This document shows, in pieces, positions 25,873-33,646 of a stretch of DNA of 64,000 nt (the stretch's first letter is position 1; each line of letters opens with the position of its first letter). Origin of the DNA: Gordonia jinghuaiqii (GTDB lineage: Bacteria > Actinomycetota > Actinomycetes > Mycobacteriales > Mycobacteriaceae); assembly GCF_014041935.1 (NCBI RefSeq), contig NZ_CP059491.1, positions 1,550,001 to 1,614,000 on the forward strand, written 5' to 3'. The notes beneath the pieces were generated by a model that was not told where the DNA came from, ran no database searches, and worked only from the letters and a program-made list of their open reading frames with translations. The position numbers were made by a program, and so were the translations under genes.

Positions 25873-27417
25873 TTACTTGGTGAGAGTGGCGCTTTCTTCG
25901 GAGTCCTTGCGTCCGTAGGACTCCCAGAAGGTCGCCCCGACGATGCCGAGCGCGACGGGATCGAAGACCGGGTCCTTGCCCTGCTTCATCTGCCGTTCGT
26001 AATCGCGCAGCGCCTTGAACGCGGGCTGCTGCAGGATCAGGATGCCGATGATGTTGAGCCAGGCCATGAGTCCGACGCCGATGTCGCCGAGTGTCCAGGC
26101 GTCGCTGGCGGTGGAGACGCAGCCGACCGCGACCGAGGCCAGGATCAGGGCCTGCAGCAGCAGGGTCAGGTTGGAGCCCAGGGTGCTGCGCAGCGGCCGG
26201 AAGTAGACCGTCGACGCCTTACCCATCAGGAACCGGAGGTTGGTCTCGGCCATGTAGTAGTAGGCGATGATCGTCGTGAGGCAGAAGAACAGCAGCGAGA
26301 CCGCGACGAACGACGATCCGGCGCCGTTCCACATGCTGTCGAAACCGACCTGGACGAAGGCCGGACCCACCTCGACCTGACCCGACAGCATCCCGCCGTC
26401 CTGCAGCACCGCGCCGTCGGCGCTCTCACCTTCGAAGACGCGGTAGGCGCCGGTCGAGATGATGAGGAAGCCGGTGGCCGAGCACACGAACAGGGTGTCG
26501 ACGTAGACCGCGAAGGCCTGCACGAAACCCTGCTTGGCCGGGTGGGACACCTCCGCGGCGGCCGCGGCGTGCGGCCCGGTGCCCTGACCGGCCTCGTTGG
26601 AGTAGATGCCGCGCTTGACGCCCCACATGACGGCCGCGCCGATGATGGAACCGAACACCGAGTCGATGCCGAGGGCGCTGGCGAAGATCAGGCGCAGGAC
26701 CTCGGGGATCTGCGAGGCGTTCGTGAACACGACCACGAGCGCGAACAGGATGTACAGGATCGCCATGAACGGCACGACGACGGTCGCGAAGGTCGCGATG
26801 CGCTTGACGCCGCCGACGATCACGAACGCCAGCACGATGATGATGCCGATGGCCACCGTCCAGTCGGACAGGCCCCAGGCCTCACTCATCGCGACCGCCA
26901 TCGAGTTGGCCTGCACGCTGGGCAGCAGGAGACCACAGGCGAGCACGGTCACCGCGGCGAACACCAGTCCGTAGACCTTGAAGAACGGTGCTGCCCTGGT
27001 GTGTGCGAGCGCCTTGCTGAAGTAGTAGGCCGGACCGCCGCGGTACTCGTTGGTCAGCGGGTCGCGGGTCTTGTAGATCTGGCCGAGCGTGCACTCCACG
27101 AACGAGGTCGACGCCCCGAGGAATGCCATCACCCACATCCAGAACAGCGCACCCGGTCCGCCGAATGCGATCGCCGTCGCGACGCCGGCAATGTTGCCGG
27201 TGCCGACGCGGCCGGCGAGCGACATCATCAGCGCCTGGAACGACGACACCCCGTCGGGCGAACTCTCGCCGGTGCGCATCACCCGGATCATCTCCGGGAC
27301 GTGCCGGATCTGCAGGAAGCGCGAGCGGATGGAGAAGTACACGCCGACGCCGAGGCACAGATACACCAGGGGATTGCTCCAGATGATGCTGTTCAGGTCA
27401 GTGAGGAAATCTGTCAT
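25873..27417 (-). CDS. alanine/glycine:cation symporter (AGCS family)
   Basis: This 514-residue membrane protein has the AGCS family hallmarks: SSFQALMMSLAGRVGTGNIAGVATAIAFGGPGALFWMW (about 58-95), SFVECTLGQIYKT, the GGPAYY segment, GIYSNEAGQGTGPHAAAAAE (near 265), and PAFKALRDYERQMKQG near the C-terminus. It imports D/L-alanine or glycine with Na+ or H+. The length is normal for the family. It is a single gene, divergent from the CIRCE-controlled FmdB gene. Confidence 0.93.
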   Translation of the reverse strand: MTDFLTDLNSIIWSNPLVYLCLGVGVYFSIRSRFLQIRHVPEMIRVMRTGESSPDGVSSFQALMMSLAGRVGTGNIAGVATAIAFGGPGALFWMWVMAFLGASTSFVECTLGQIYKTRDPLTNEYRGGPAYYFSKALAHTRAAPFFKVYGLVFAAVTVLACGLLLPSVQANSMAVAMSEAWGLSDWTVAIGIIIVLAFVIVGGVKRIATFATVVVPFMAILYILFALVVVFTNASQIPEVLRLIFASALGIDSVFGSIIGAAVMWGVKRGIYSNEAGQGTGPHAAAAAEVSHPAKQGFVQAFAVYVDTLFVCSATGFLIISTGAYRVFEGESADGAVLQDGGMLSGQVEVGPAFVQVGFDSMWNGAGSSFVAVSLLFFCLTTIIAYYYMAETNLRFLMGKASTVYFRPLRSTLGSNLTLLLQALILASVAVGCVSTASDAWTLGDIGVGLMAWLNIIGILILQQPAFKALRDYERQMKQGKDPVFDPVALGIVGATFWESYGRKDSEESATLTK

Positions 27418-27681
27418 CTGGGCTCCTGCGGGGTGGTCAGGCGCGGCCGTGTCACGGTGGCCTCCGGTGCGATTCGGGTCATCAGTCGAGGGCGGATACG
27501 TTCGTGCAGGTCGGTGTGGACAGGCGCACTTCCGGCGCGGGGTGACCCGGTCTTGAACTGCGCGTGGGAGATACTTTGCACGACCCGGCGTCGGTGCGCG
27601 CGGTCGGCACCCGAGTCGTCCGCAGCTCGTCGGCGCCGCGGGTCCATCGGCCCAGGCCGATACGGCTCGACGCCACCTGGC

Positions 27682-27708
27682 TTAGCACTCGGAATGAGCG
27701 AGTGCCAA
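27682..27708 (+). promoter_or_regulatory. CIRCE element (HrcA operator)
   Basis: TTAGCACTC (27682-27690), nine bases, then GAGTGCCAA (27700-27708): this matches the CIRCE consensus TTAGCACTC-N9-GAGTGCTAA in 17 of 18 positions. It lies in the 337-bp gap between divergent genes, just upstream of a TAGCGT -10 (27725) and 47 bases before the FmdB gene, in a position to block its promoter. HrcA repression that is relieved by heat is inferred. The rest of the gap shows nothing else I can assign. Confidence 0.85.
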
Positions 27709-27724
27709 AGTCGGTTACACTGGC

Positions 27725-27730
27725 TAGCGT
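27725..27730 (+). promoter_or_regulatory. -10 element of the FmdB-family gene
   Basis: TAGCGT fits TAnnnT and would give a transcript start near 27737, 18 bases before the GTG, which is preceded by GGAGG. The CIRCE element ends 17 bases upstream of it and so covers the -35 region. Confidence 0.5.
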
Positions 27731-27754
27731 TTACTGACTTTTCGGAGGTTTTCG

Positions 27755-28108
27755 GTGCCCACATACTCGTATGCCTGCACGGAGTGCGACAACAAGTTCG
27801 ACATCGTCCAGTCCTTCTCCGACGACTCGCTGACCGAATGCCCGCAGTGCGCCGGCCGTCTGCGCAAGCTGTTCAATTCGGTCGGCATCGTGTTCAAGGG
27901 CAGCGGTTTCTACCGCACGGACTCGCGCTCGGGAGCGTCGTCGTCGGAGACGTCGACGTCGTCCCCGTCGTCCGACGGCTCGTCGAAGTCCTCGGACAGT
28001 TCGTCGTCGAGCAGCAGCTCGTCGAAGTCCGAGTCGTCGAAGTCCGAGTCGTCGAGTTCGGCGAGCAGCTCGGGCAAGAGCGACAGCAAGGCGGCGACAC
28101 CCGCCTGA
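27755..28108 (+). CDS. FmdB-family zinc-ribbon protein (Ruc/Rv0991c-like)
   Basis: This 117-residue protein has an N-terminal four-Cys zinc ribbon (YACTECDNKFD and ECPQCAGRL, Cys near residues 8, 11, 29 and 32), the conserved GIVFKGSGFYRTD, and a disordered tail of some 60 residues made almost only of Ser with Lys, Glu and Asp. Position and form match M. tuberculosis Rv0991c, reported as a redox-regulated chaperone (Ruc) that is activated when its Cys are oxidised. The CIRCE site upstream supports a stress role. The GTG start follows GGAGG. Confidence 0.88.
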   Translation: MPTYSYACTECDNKFDIVQSFSDDSLTECPQCAGRLRKLFNSVGIVFKGSGFYRTDSRSGASSSETSTSSPSSDGSSKSSDSSSSSSSSSKSESSKSESSSSASSSGKSDSKAATPA

Positions 28109-28150
28109 CCGTGACACCCGCCTGACCGGGGAGACGACAACTCCACACTG

Positions 28151-28202
28151 CAGAACCCGGGCAACCGGGCCGTCGGACATCGGCGGCATTGCCCGGGTTC
28201 TG
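28151..28202. terminator. bidirectional hairpin between the FmdB gene and 5-FCL gene
   Basis: CAGAACCCGGGCAA (28151-28164) pairs perfectly with TTGCCCGGGTTCTG (28189-28202), a 14-bp stem with a 24-base loop that can itself fold. It lies between convergent genes. Confidence 0.8.
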
Positions 28203-28239
28203 TCGTACCCGGGTCCGCCGCGGCGGGCGTCCGCCGGAC

Positions 28240-28818
28240 TCAGCGCAGTTCCTGGAATCCTCCGCCCGGGGTGAGGGCCCAGCCGACGGGGACGTCATGG
28301 TCCCCGGAGGGGAGTGCGTCGACGATCTCCTCGTCGTAGACCACCGCGACCAGCTCGGCCGAAAGGCCGTGGAGTGTCCGGTCGTAGTAACCGGCGCCCC
28401 GGCCCAGGCGCACGCCGGTCTTGTCGACCGCGAGGGCGGGAACCAGGATCATCGACGCCGCGCGGATCGCGGTGACCCCGACCCGGTCGGTGGCCGGCTC
28501 GCGCAGTCCCCACCGTCCGCGGTCGAGCGACAGCGGGCCGGTGTAGCGGGCCCAGTCCAGTGGGGCGGGCTCACCGTCGGGGACCACCGGGACCAGAACG
28601 GTGACCCCGCGGTCGACCAGCGCGTCGAGCATCGCGGTCGACCCCGGTTCGGTGCCCACGGGGACGTATGCGGCGACCGTGACGTCGTACTCCAGCCGGA
28701 ACGGGCAGGAGTACATCCATTCGGCGAGGTCGGCCGCAGCTCGATCTCGTTGTGCCGGAGACATTTCCGACCGCCGGTTGGCGGCCTCCTCCCGCAGTCG
28801 ATCCTTGAGGGTTGTCAA
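28240..28818 (-). CDS. 5-formyltetrahydrofolate cyclo-ligase
   Basis: This 192-residue protein converts 5-formyl-THF to 5,10-methenyl-THF using ATP. Family features: the early basic RLREEAANRR, YVPVGTEPGS, the substrate segment WGLREPA, and the ATP-binding signature LVPALAVDKTGVRLGRGAGYYDRTL (near 125-150), ending D(H)DVPVGWALTPGG. The length is typical. It is divergent from galU, as in mycobacteria (Rv0992c-Rv0993). Confidence 0.92.
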   Translation of the reverse strand: MTTLKDRLREEAANRRSEMSPAQRDRAAADLAEWMYSCPFRLEYDVTVAAYVPVGTEPGSTAMLDALVDRGVTVLVPVVPDGEPAPLDWARYTGPLSLDRGRWGLREPATDRVGVTAIRAASMILVPALAVDKTGVRLGRGAGYYDRTLHGLSAELVAVVYDEEIVDALPSGDHDVPVGWALTPGGGFQELR

Positions 28819-28984
28819 GACCCGACCGTCCTTCGCGTCATCTGTCGAACATCGGCGTGAGTGGGTGCCCGGGGCCGCGGGGGCGCGCTGCGCCGAGCCG
28901 CTCGCACTGTATCCAACGCGGGGCCCGACGTGGGTGAGGTCTGGGTCACTGCTTGCCCGCCCGGCCGAGGCGTCGCAGGTGTCC

Positions 28985-28990
28985 TAGGGT
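28985..28990 (+). promoter_or_regulatory. -10 element giving a leaderless galU transcript
   Basis: TAGGGT ends exactly six bases before the galU ATG. With the usual spacing, transcription would begin at the A of the start codon, giving a leaderless mRNA. Leaderless transcripts are common in Mycobacteriales, and the absence of a proper Shine-Dalgarno sequence agrees. Confidence 0.55.
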
Positions 28991-28996
28991 GGATTC

Positions 28997-29941
28997 ATGA
29001 GTGCGACCGACAAAGATGATTTCAGTGAGTACGAAGGTGTACCCAACACTCCGCCGATCCCGCACACCGCGGTCGTCCCGGCGGCCGGACTGGGAACCCG
29101 GTTCCTCCCGGCCACCAAGACGGTTCCCAAGGAGTTGCTGCCGGTGGTCGACACCCCCGGCATCGAACTGGTCGCCGAAGAGGCGAAGTCGGCGGGCGCG
29201 GTCCGCCTGCTGATCATCACCTCCCCGGGCAAGGACGGCGTGGTGGCGCACTTCGTCGAAGATCTAGTCCTCGAGAACACCCTCGCCACCCGCGGCAAGG
29301 AATCCATGCTGGCAAAGGTCCGCAACGCGCCGAACCTGCTCGAGGTTGCCTCGGTGATCCAGGAGAAGCCCCTCGGTCTCGGACACGCGGTGGGTTGCGT
29401 GGAGAGCTACCTCGACGACGACGAGGACGCCATCGCGGTGCTCCTGCCCGACGACCTGGTCCTGCCCGGCGGCGTCCTGGAGGTCATGGCGCGCACCCGG
29501 CAACGACGCGGTGGTTCGGTGCTGTGCGCGATCGAGGTCCCCGAGGACCGCATCAGCGCCTACGGTGTCTTCGACGTCGAACCGCTTCCCGACGCCAACA
29601 ATCCCAATGTCATGAAGCTCAAGGGCATGGTCGAGAAGCCCGAGCCGGGTGACGCGCCGTCGAACCTCGCGGCCGCCGGACGCTACATCCTCGACCGCAA
29701 GATCTTCGACGCACTCCGCCGCATCAAGCCCGGCGCCGGCGGCGAACTCCAGCTGACCGACGCCATCGCGCTGCTCATCGAGGAAGGTGAACCCGTCCAC
29801 GTCGTCGTGCATCGGGGGACACGTCACGACCTCGGCAATCCCGGCGGTTACCTCAAGGCCTCCGTCGACTTCGCGCTCGACCGTGACGATTACGGTCCCG
29901 ACCTCCGTGAGTGGCTCGAGAAGCGTCTCACCGAGAGCTGA
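28997..29941 (+). CDS. galU: UTP--glucose-1-phosphate uridylyltransferase
   Basis: This 314-residue enzyme makes UDP-glucose from UTP and glucose-1-phosphate for envelope sugars and trehalose metabolism. It shows the nucleotidyltransferase signature VVPAAGLGTRFLPATKTVPKELLPV (about 26-50), VIQEKPLGLGHAV, LLPDDLVL, and MVEKPEP...AAAGRYIL. The length is normal. It is the first gene of a galU-glp-rimJ-glpR run conserved in Mycobacteriales. The start is supported by a -10 element placed for leaderless transcription. Confidence 0.95.
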   Translation: MSATDKDDFSEYEGVPNTPPIPHTAVVPAAGLGTRFLPATKTVPKELLPVVDTPGIELVAEEAKSAGAVRLLIITSPGKDGVVAHFVEDLVLENTLATRGKESMLAKVRNAPNLLEVASVIQEKPLGLGHAVGCVESYLDDDEDAIAVLLPDDLVLPGGVLEVMARTRQRRGGSVLCAIEVPEDRISAYGVFDVEPLPDANNPNVMKLKGMVEKPEPGDAPSNLAAAGRYILDRKIFDALRRIKPGAGGELQLTDAIALLIEEGEPVHVVVHRGTRHDLGNPGGYLKASVDFALDRDDYGPDLREWLEKRLTES

Positions 29942-30096
29942 TCGGCAGCACGGTCACCGAGGCGACGCTTCCTCCGCGCGCCTCGACCGTTGCGACACGA
30001 CCGACCGATACCGTTTGCCTGTGTTGTATCCAGGGCGCGCCCCCGGACGCTGGTCCGGGGTCGCGTTGGTTCGGGTGAGACGGGAAGAGCGGTGAG

Positions 30097-31401
30097 ATGC
30101 GGTCTGTCGAAGATCATCTGACGCTGGTGACCGCGGCCGCGGTGGCGCCGCGGCCGGTACGCGTCGCGATCTCCGAGGCGCAAGGTCTGATGTGTGCCGA
30201 GGAAGTGGTCACCGAACATCCGATGCCGGGGTTCGACCAGGCCGCGATCGACGGTTACGCGGTGCGGGCCGTCGACGTCGGGCTCGCCGGTGTCCTCGCC
30301 CCCGAGGACCTCGAAGACTTCGACACCGGCGGTGCCGACCTCGTCGATCTCACTGCGGGCGAGCCGATGATCGTGTCGCTTCCGGTCGTCGGTGAGGTGG
30401 GACCGGGATCGCGGACACCGACCAGGCTGCAGCCGCGTCAGGCCGTGCGGGTGGAGACCGGCGCGCCGATGCCGACGCTCGCCGACGCCGTGGTGCCGTT
30501 GCGCTGGACCGACGGCGGTGACCAGAAGGTCAAGGTCGGGCACGGCGTGGAGAGCGGCAACTACGTTCGACGAATCGGCGACGACGTGCAGCCCGGTGAC
30601 GTCGCGGTGCGCGCGGGCGCGATCATCGGGTCCGCGCAGGTCGGGCTGCTCGCCGCGGTCGGGCAGGCCCGCGTCATGGTGCATCCGCGGCCACGGCTGT
30701 CGGTGATCTCGGTGGGCAGCGAGCTCGTCGACATCGACCGCACCCCGGGGCCCGGCCAGATCTACGACGTCAACAGCTACGCACTCGCGGCCGCGGCCCG
30801 CGACGCGGGAGCCGACGTCAACCGTGTCGGCATCGCCGAGCGGGAGGCGTCGCGGATGCGTGAAGTGGTGGAGGCCCAACTCATCCGGTCGGAGATCGTG
30901 GTGATCTGCGGTGCCGTCGGCGGAAGTGCGTCGAAGGCCATCGCCGACGCGCTCTCCGATCTCGGCGACCTCGAAATCGTGCGGGTGGCCATGCATCCCG
31001 GTTCGGTCCAGGGATTCGGCAGACTCGGCCGCGACGAGGTCCCGACGTTCCTGCTGCCCGCCAACCCGGTCAGCGCGTTGGTGACCTTCGAGGTGATGGT
31101 GCGGCCACTCATCCGTATCGCACTCGGGAAGCGCCAGCCGATGCGCCGGGTCATCAAGGCGCGCACCATCGGGCCGATCGCCTCGGTTCGCGGCCGCAAG
31201 GGCTACCTGCGCGGCCAGCTGATGCGGGACGAACGGTCCGGCGACTATCTCGTGCAGGTCCTCGGGGCGTCGCCGACGGGTTCGTCGCATCTGCTCGCCG
31301 AACTCGCCGACGCGAACTGCCTGATCATGGTCGATCCCGACGTCGAGGAACTGGGCACCGGCGACGAGGTGGAGGTCGCGTTCCTCGCCCAGCGCGGATG
31401 A
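30097..31401 (+). CDS. glp: MoeA-family protein, Glp (gephyrin-like) type
   Basis: This 434-residue protein has MoeA/gephyrin domains: PMPGFDQAAIDGYAVRA (near 45-60), GAPMPTLADAVVPL (near 125), and the MoCF domain with GSELVDIDRTPGPGQIYDVNSY (near 208-228) and MHPGSVQGFG, LPANPVSAL. It may insert molybdenum, which nitrate reductase needs. However, in Corynebacterium glutamicum the MoeA paralogue encoded next to glpR (Glp) acts in cell division with FtsZ and the membrane receptor GlpR. The galU-glp-rimJ-glpR order here makes that role likely; the sequence cannot decide between them. ATG at 30097 has GGGAAGAG upstream. Confidence 0.88.
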   Translation: MRSVEDHLTLVTAAAVAPRPVRVAISEAQGLMCAEEVVTEHPMPGFDQAAIDGYAVRAVDVGLAGVLAPEDLEDFDTGGADLVDLTAGEPMIVSLPVVGEVGPGSRTPTRLQPRQAVRVETGAPMPTLADAVVPLRWTDGGDQKVKVGHGVESGNYVRRIGDDVQPGDVAVRAGAIIGSAQVGLLAAVGQARVMVHPRPRLSVISVGSELVDIDRTPGPGQIYDVNSYALAAAARDAGADVNRVGIAEREASRMREVVEAQLIRSEIVVICGAVGGSASKAIADALSDLGDLEIVRVAMHPGSVQGFGRLGRDEVPTFLLPANPVSALVTFEVMVRPLIRIALGKRQPMRRVIKARTIGPIASVRGRKGYLRGQLMRDERSGDYLVQVLGASPTGSSHLLAELADANCLIMVDPDVEELGTGDEVEVAFLAQRG

Positions 31402-31451
31402 CCGCCACCGGCGAGACACCGGTCTCATGCAGATGTCTCTGTGGCAGCGCT

Positions 31452-31457
31452 TAAACT
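31452..31457 (+). promoter_or_regulatory. -10 element giving a leaderless rimJ transcript
   Basis: TAAACT ends seven bases before a GTG at 31465, the placement expected for a transcript starting at that codon. It decides the start of the following gene, since no Shine-Dalgarno sequence precedes any candidate start. Confidence 0.5.
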
Positions 31458-31464
31458 TTGCTTC

Positions 31465-32121
31465 GTGTTCAGGTGGCTGAGTGGCGAACAGGGCAGTCCG
31501 GGCTGGCCTGCGACCCTCGGACCCCTGCGGATCCGTGCCGGTACGGTGACGTTGCGGCCGGTGAAGATGCGCGACGGCAAGACCTGGAGCGATCTGCGGA
31601 TCCGCAACCAGAACACGCTGCTGCCGTGGGAGCCGACCGGGGTGGGCAGCTGGGCCGACCGGCATCAGCCCGGGTCGTGGCCGCCGCTGTTCGCGGTGCT
31701 GAAATCCGAGGCCAAGCGCGGTGCGATCCTGCCGTTCGTGATCGAGCTCGACGGCCGGTACGTGGGGCAGATGACCGTCGGGAACATCCAGCGCGGCGCC
31801 GTGCGAACGGCGTGGATCGGGTACTGGGTCGACGCGGCGGTCGCCGGTAACGGCATCGCGACTGCCGCGGTGGCGCTGGGAGTGGACCACTGCTTCGGTC
31901 CGGTCGGTCTGCACCGTCTCGACGCGACCGTGCAGCCGGCCAACGTGGCGTCGCAGAAGGTGTTGACCAACATCGGCTTTCGCCAGGAGGGACTCCTGCA
32001 GCGGTACATGGACGTCAACAAGCGCTGGCGTGACCACATGTTGTTCGCGCTGACCGCCGAAGAAGTGGTCGGCAGTGCCGCCGAGGCGTTGGTCCGGACG
32101 GGACGAGCCTCCTTCCAGTGA
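31465..32121 (+). CDS. rimJ: GNAT N-acetyltransferase, RimJ-like
   Basis: This 218-residue protein of the RimJ/RimL type has LRPVKMRDGKTWSDLRIRN (about 28-46), GRYVGQMTVGNI, the acetyl-CoA loop YWVDAAVAGNGIATAAVALGVDHCF (about 130-155) and LDATVQPANVASQKVLTNIGFRQEG. It probably acetylates protein N-termini or another amine; ribosomal protein S5 is the E. coli RimJ target but need not apply here. It lies between glp and glpR as in mycobacteria (Rv0995). GTG at 31465 is preferred because a TAAACT -10 fits leaderless transcription; a GTG at 31441 would add eight residues. Confidence 0.85.
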   Translation: MFRWLSGEQGSPGWPATLGPLRIRAGTVTLRPVKMRDGKTWSDLRIRNQNTLLPWEPTGVGSWADRHQPGSWPPLFAVLKSEAKRGAILPFVIELDGRYVGQMTVGNIQRGAVRTAWIGYWVDAAVAGNGIATAAVALGVDHCFGPVGLHRLDATVQPANVASQKVLTNIGFRQEGLLQRYMDVNKRWRDHMLFALTAEEVVGSAAEALVRTGRASFQ

Positions 32122-32285
32122 CCGCGTGTGGCGGCACGGCGTTGCTCTTCACAGTCCGCACTCACGCTTTCGGCATGAGCCACGACTCACGAGTCGCACG
32201 CCCCCGATGCTGAGAGGTCTGTGTGAAACAGGCCGAATCCGGCTGCCCTACGGCGCGTCTCCGCAGGACCGAGGTCGTCCGGCCC

Positions 32286-32291
32286 TAGATT
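32286..32291 (+). promoter_or_regulatory. -10 element candidate for glpR
   Basis: TAGATT fits TAnnnT and lies 44 bases before the glpR ATG, which has GAAGGGAGAG as its ribosome site. The 214-bp gap after rimJ suggests that glpR has its own promoter. Confidence 0.4.
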
Positions 32292-32335
32292 GTGGAGTGG
32301 CCTCGTGTGACCAGAGTGAATGAAGGGAGAGTCGC

Positions 32336-33556
32336 ATGCCCAACTCAGTATTGTGGGTTTGTCTCGTAGCGGTCTGGCTCTTCGTGCTGGTCCCGATGGT
32401 GATCAAGGGACGTCCGCAGATCCTCAAGTCCACCGATGCGGCGCGCAAGACGCGCCTGTTGCATCGTGGCGGATCGCGCGCATCGACGGCGTCGACCGCC
32501 CGTCGCCGCTCGTCGGCCCGCCACCCCCATGACCCGTCGTGGAAGTCGTCGCGGCGCACCGCAACCGCCACCGTCGAGGCCGAGACGGACGAGACCGACA
32601 CCGAGACAGACGAGTCGAGCACGGATACCGAGGGCTCCTCGACCCGGGTCCGCCGCGCGACCGCGGACAAGGTCGAGAAGCCGATCGTCGAGGCCCCGGA
32701 CGCCGAAGACACCGACGCCGAAGACACCGATCTCGAAGATGCCGATCTCGAAGACGCTGACCTCGAAGACGCTGACCTCGACGATGACGACGTGGTTGAT
32801 GGCGACGCCGACGCCGAGTTCGACACCGAGGAGTCCGACACCGAGTTGACCGGTGAGGCAGCGGACGCCGACTCCGAGTCCGACGAGGATCAGGACGCCG
32901 AGTACGAGGACGCCGAGTACGAGGACGCCGAGTACGAGGACGCGACAGACGAACTCGACGAAGACGAGTACGACGACTACGCCCGCAGCTCACGTCAGTC
33001 CGAACAGGACGAGGCGCCAGAGGTGCCCGGATCAGATCTCGACGACGATCATGACGCCGCCGACGACCGTGGTGCGGCGGCTCGCTCGTCGCGGCCGCAG
33101 CGACCTGCTCGTCGCAACATCTACTCGTCGGAGAAGGAACGCGAACTCAAGTACCGCGAACGTCAGCGCGTGACGTTGGGGCTGTTCGTCCTGTTGATCC
33201 TCTCCATCGCGACCGGGGTCGTGGTCGGCGCGCCCGGGTGGGTGGCGACCGGCGTCATGGCGGTGATGCTCGTCGGCTACCTCGCGTACCTGCGGCGGGC
33301 CGTCATGACCGAACAGCAGGTCCGCGCTCAGCGTCTGGCCCGGGCCAGACGCGCGGCGCGCGCGGAGGAGGAGCGTCGTCGACGCGCCGCCGCGGTGCCC
33401 GAGTTCGCGGCGGCACCCCCGCCGCCCCGGCTCCGACGCCCCGGTGGTGCAACGGTTCTCGAGATCGACGACGAGGACCCGGTGTTCGACCACCTGCCGC
33501 CGTTCCAGCGTCGCCGCATGGACCGCGAGGACCTCGAGTTCCGCCGCGTCGGCTGA
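32336..33556 (+). CDS. glpR: divisome membrane protein GlpR/SepX-like
   Basis: This 406-residue protein has an N-terminal membrane helix (about 5-22, VLWVCLVAVWLFVLVPMVIKG), a basic segment (KSTDAARKTRLLHRGG), a long very acidic region (about 75-245) built partly of 5-residue repeats, then two C-terminal helices (about 280-322; VTLGLFVLLILSIATGVVVG and WVATGVMAVMLVGYLAYL) and a basic Arg/Ala-rich coiled tail. This layout and position match Rv0996/GlpR of Corynebacterium (receptor for Glp) and SepX of Streptomyces, which work in cell division. The acidic repeat region is longer than I would expect. Confidence 0.8.
   Translation: MPNSVLWVCLVAVWLFVLVPMVIKGRPQILKSTDAARKTRLLHRGGSRASTASTARRRSSARHPHDPSWKSSRRTATATVEAETDETDTETDESSTDTEGSSTRVRRATADKVEKPIVEAPDAEDTDAEDTDLEDADLEDADLEDADLDDDDVVDGDADAEFDTEESDTELTGEAADADSESDEDQDAEYEDAEYEDAEYEDATDELDEDEYDDYARSSRQSEQDEAPEVPGSDLDDDHDAADDRGAAARSSRPQRPARRNIYSSEKERELKYRERQRVTLGLFVLLILSIATGVVVGAPGWVATGVMAVMLVGYLAYLRRAVMTEQQVRAQRLARARRAARAEEERRRRAAAVPEFAAAPPPPRLRRPGGATVLEIDDEDPVFDHLPPFQRRRMDREDLEFRRVG
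32708..32782. repeat. 15-bp tandem repeat, five copies, in glpR
   Basis: Five near-identical 15-bp units encode EDTDA, EDTDL, EDADL, EDADL, EDADL-type pentapeptides. Units three to five are the most alike, suggesting recent expansion. Confidence 0.85.
32893..32937. repeat. 15-bp tandem repeat, three exact copies, in glpR
   Basis: GACGCCGAGTACGAG occurs three times without change, encoding DAEYE pentapeptides. Exact identity points to recent slippage, so copy number is likely to vary between strains. Confidence 0.92.
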
Positions 33557-33570
33557 CGACGGATCTTCTC

Positions 33571-33616
33571 GATCAGCAGTAGGTATCGCTCAGCGACACC
33601 TACTGCTGATTCTTTT
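33571..33616 (+). terminator. intrinsic terminator after glpR
   Basis: GATCAGCAGTAGGT pairs with ACCTACTGCTGATT, with an inner TCGCT/AGCGA stem, followed by TCTTTT. It begins 15 bases after the glpR stop and serves the plus strand. Confidence 0.85.
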
Positions 33617-33646
33617 ATGGGCTGAGTCGTGCCGAAGGCCCCGGCA

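Noticed and set aside
25135..28125. 996-residue plus-strand open frame spanning nhaA, the AGCS gene and the FmdB gene
   Set aside because: It overlaps three real genes in other frames or strands and has the charged low-complexity look of a shadow frame.
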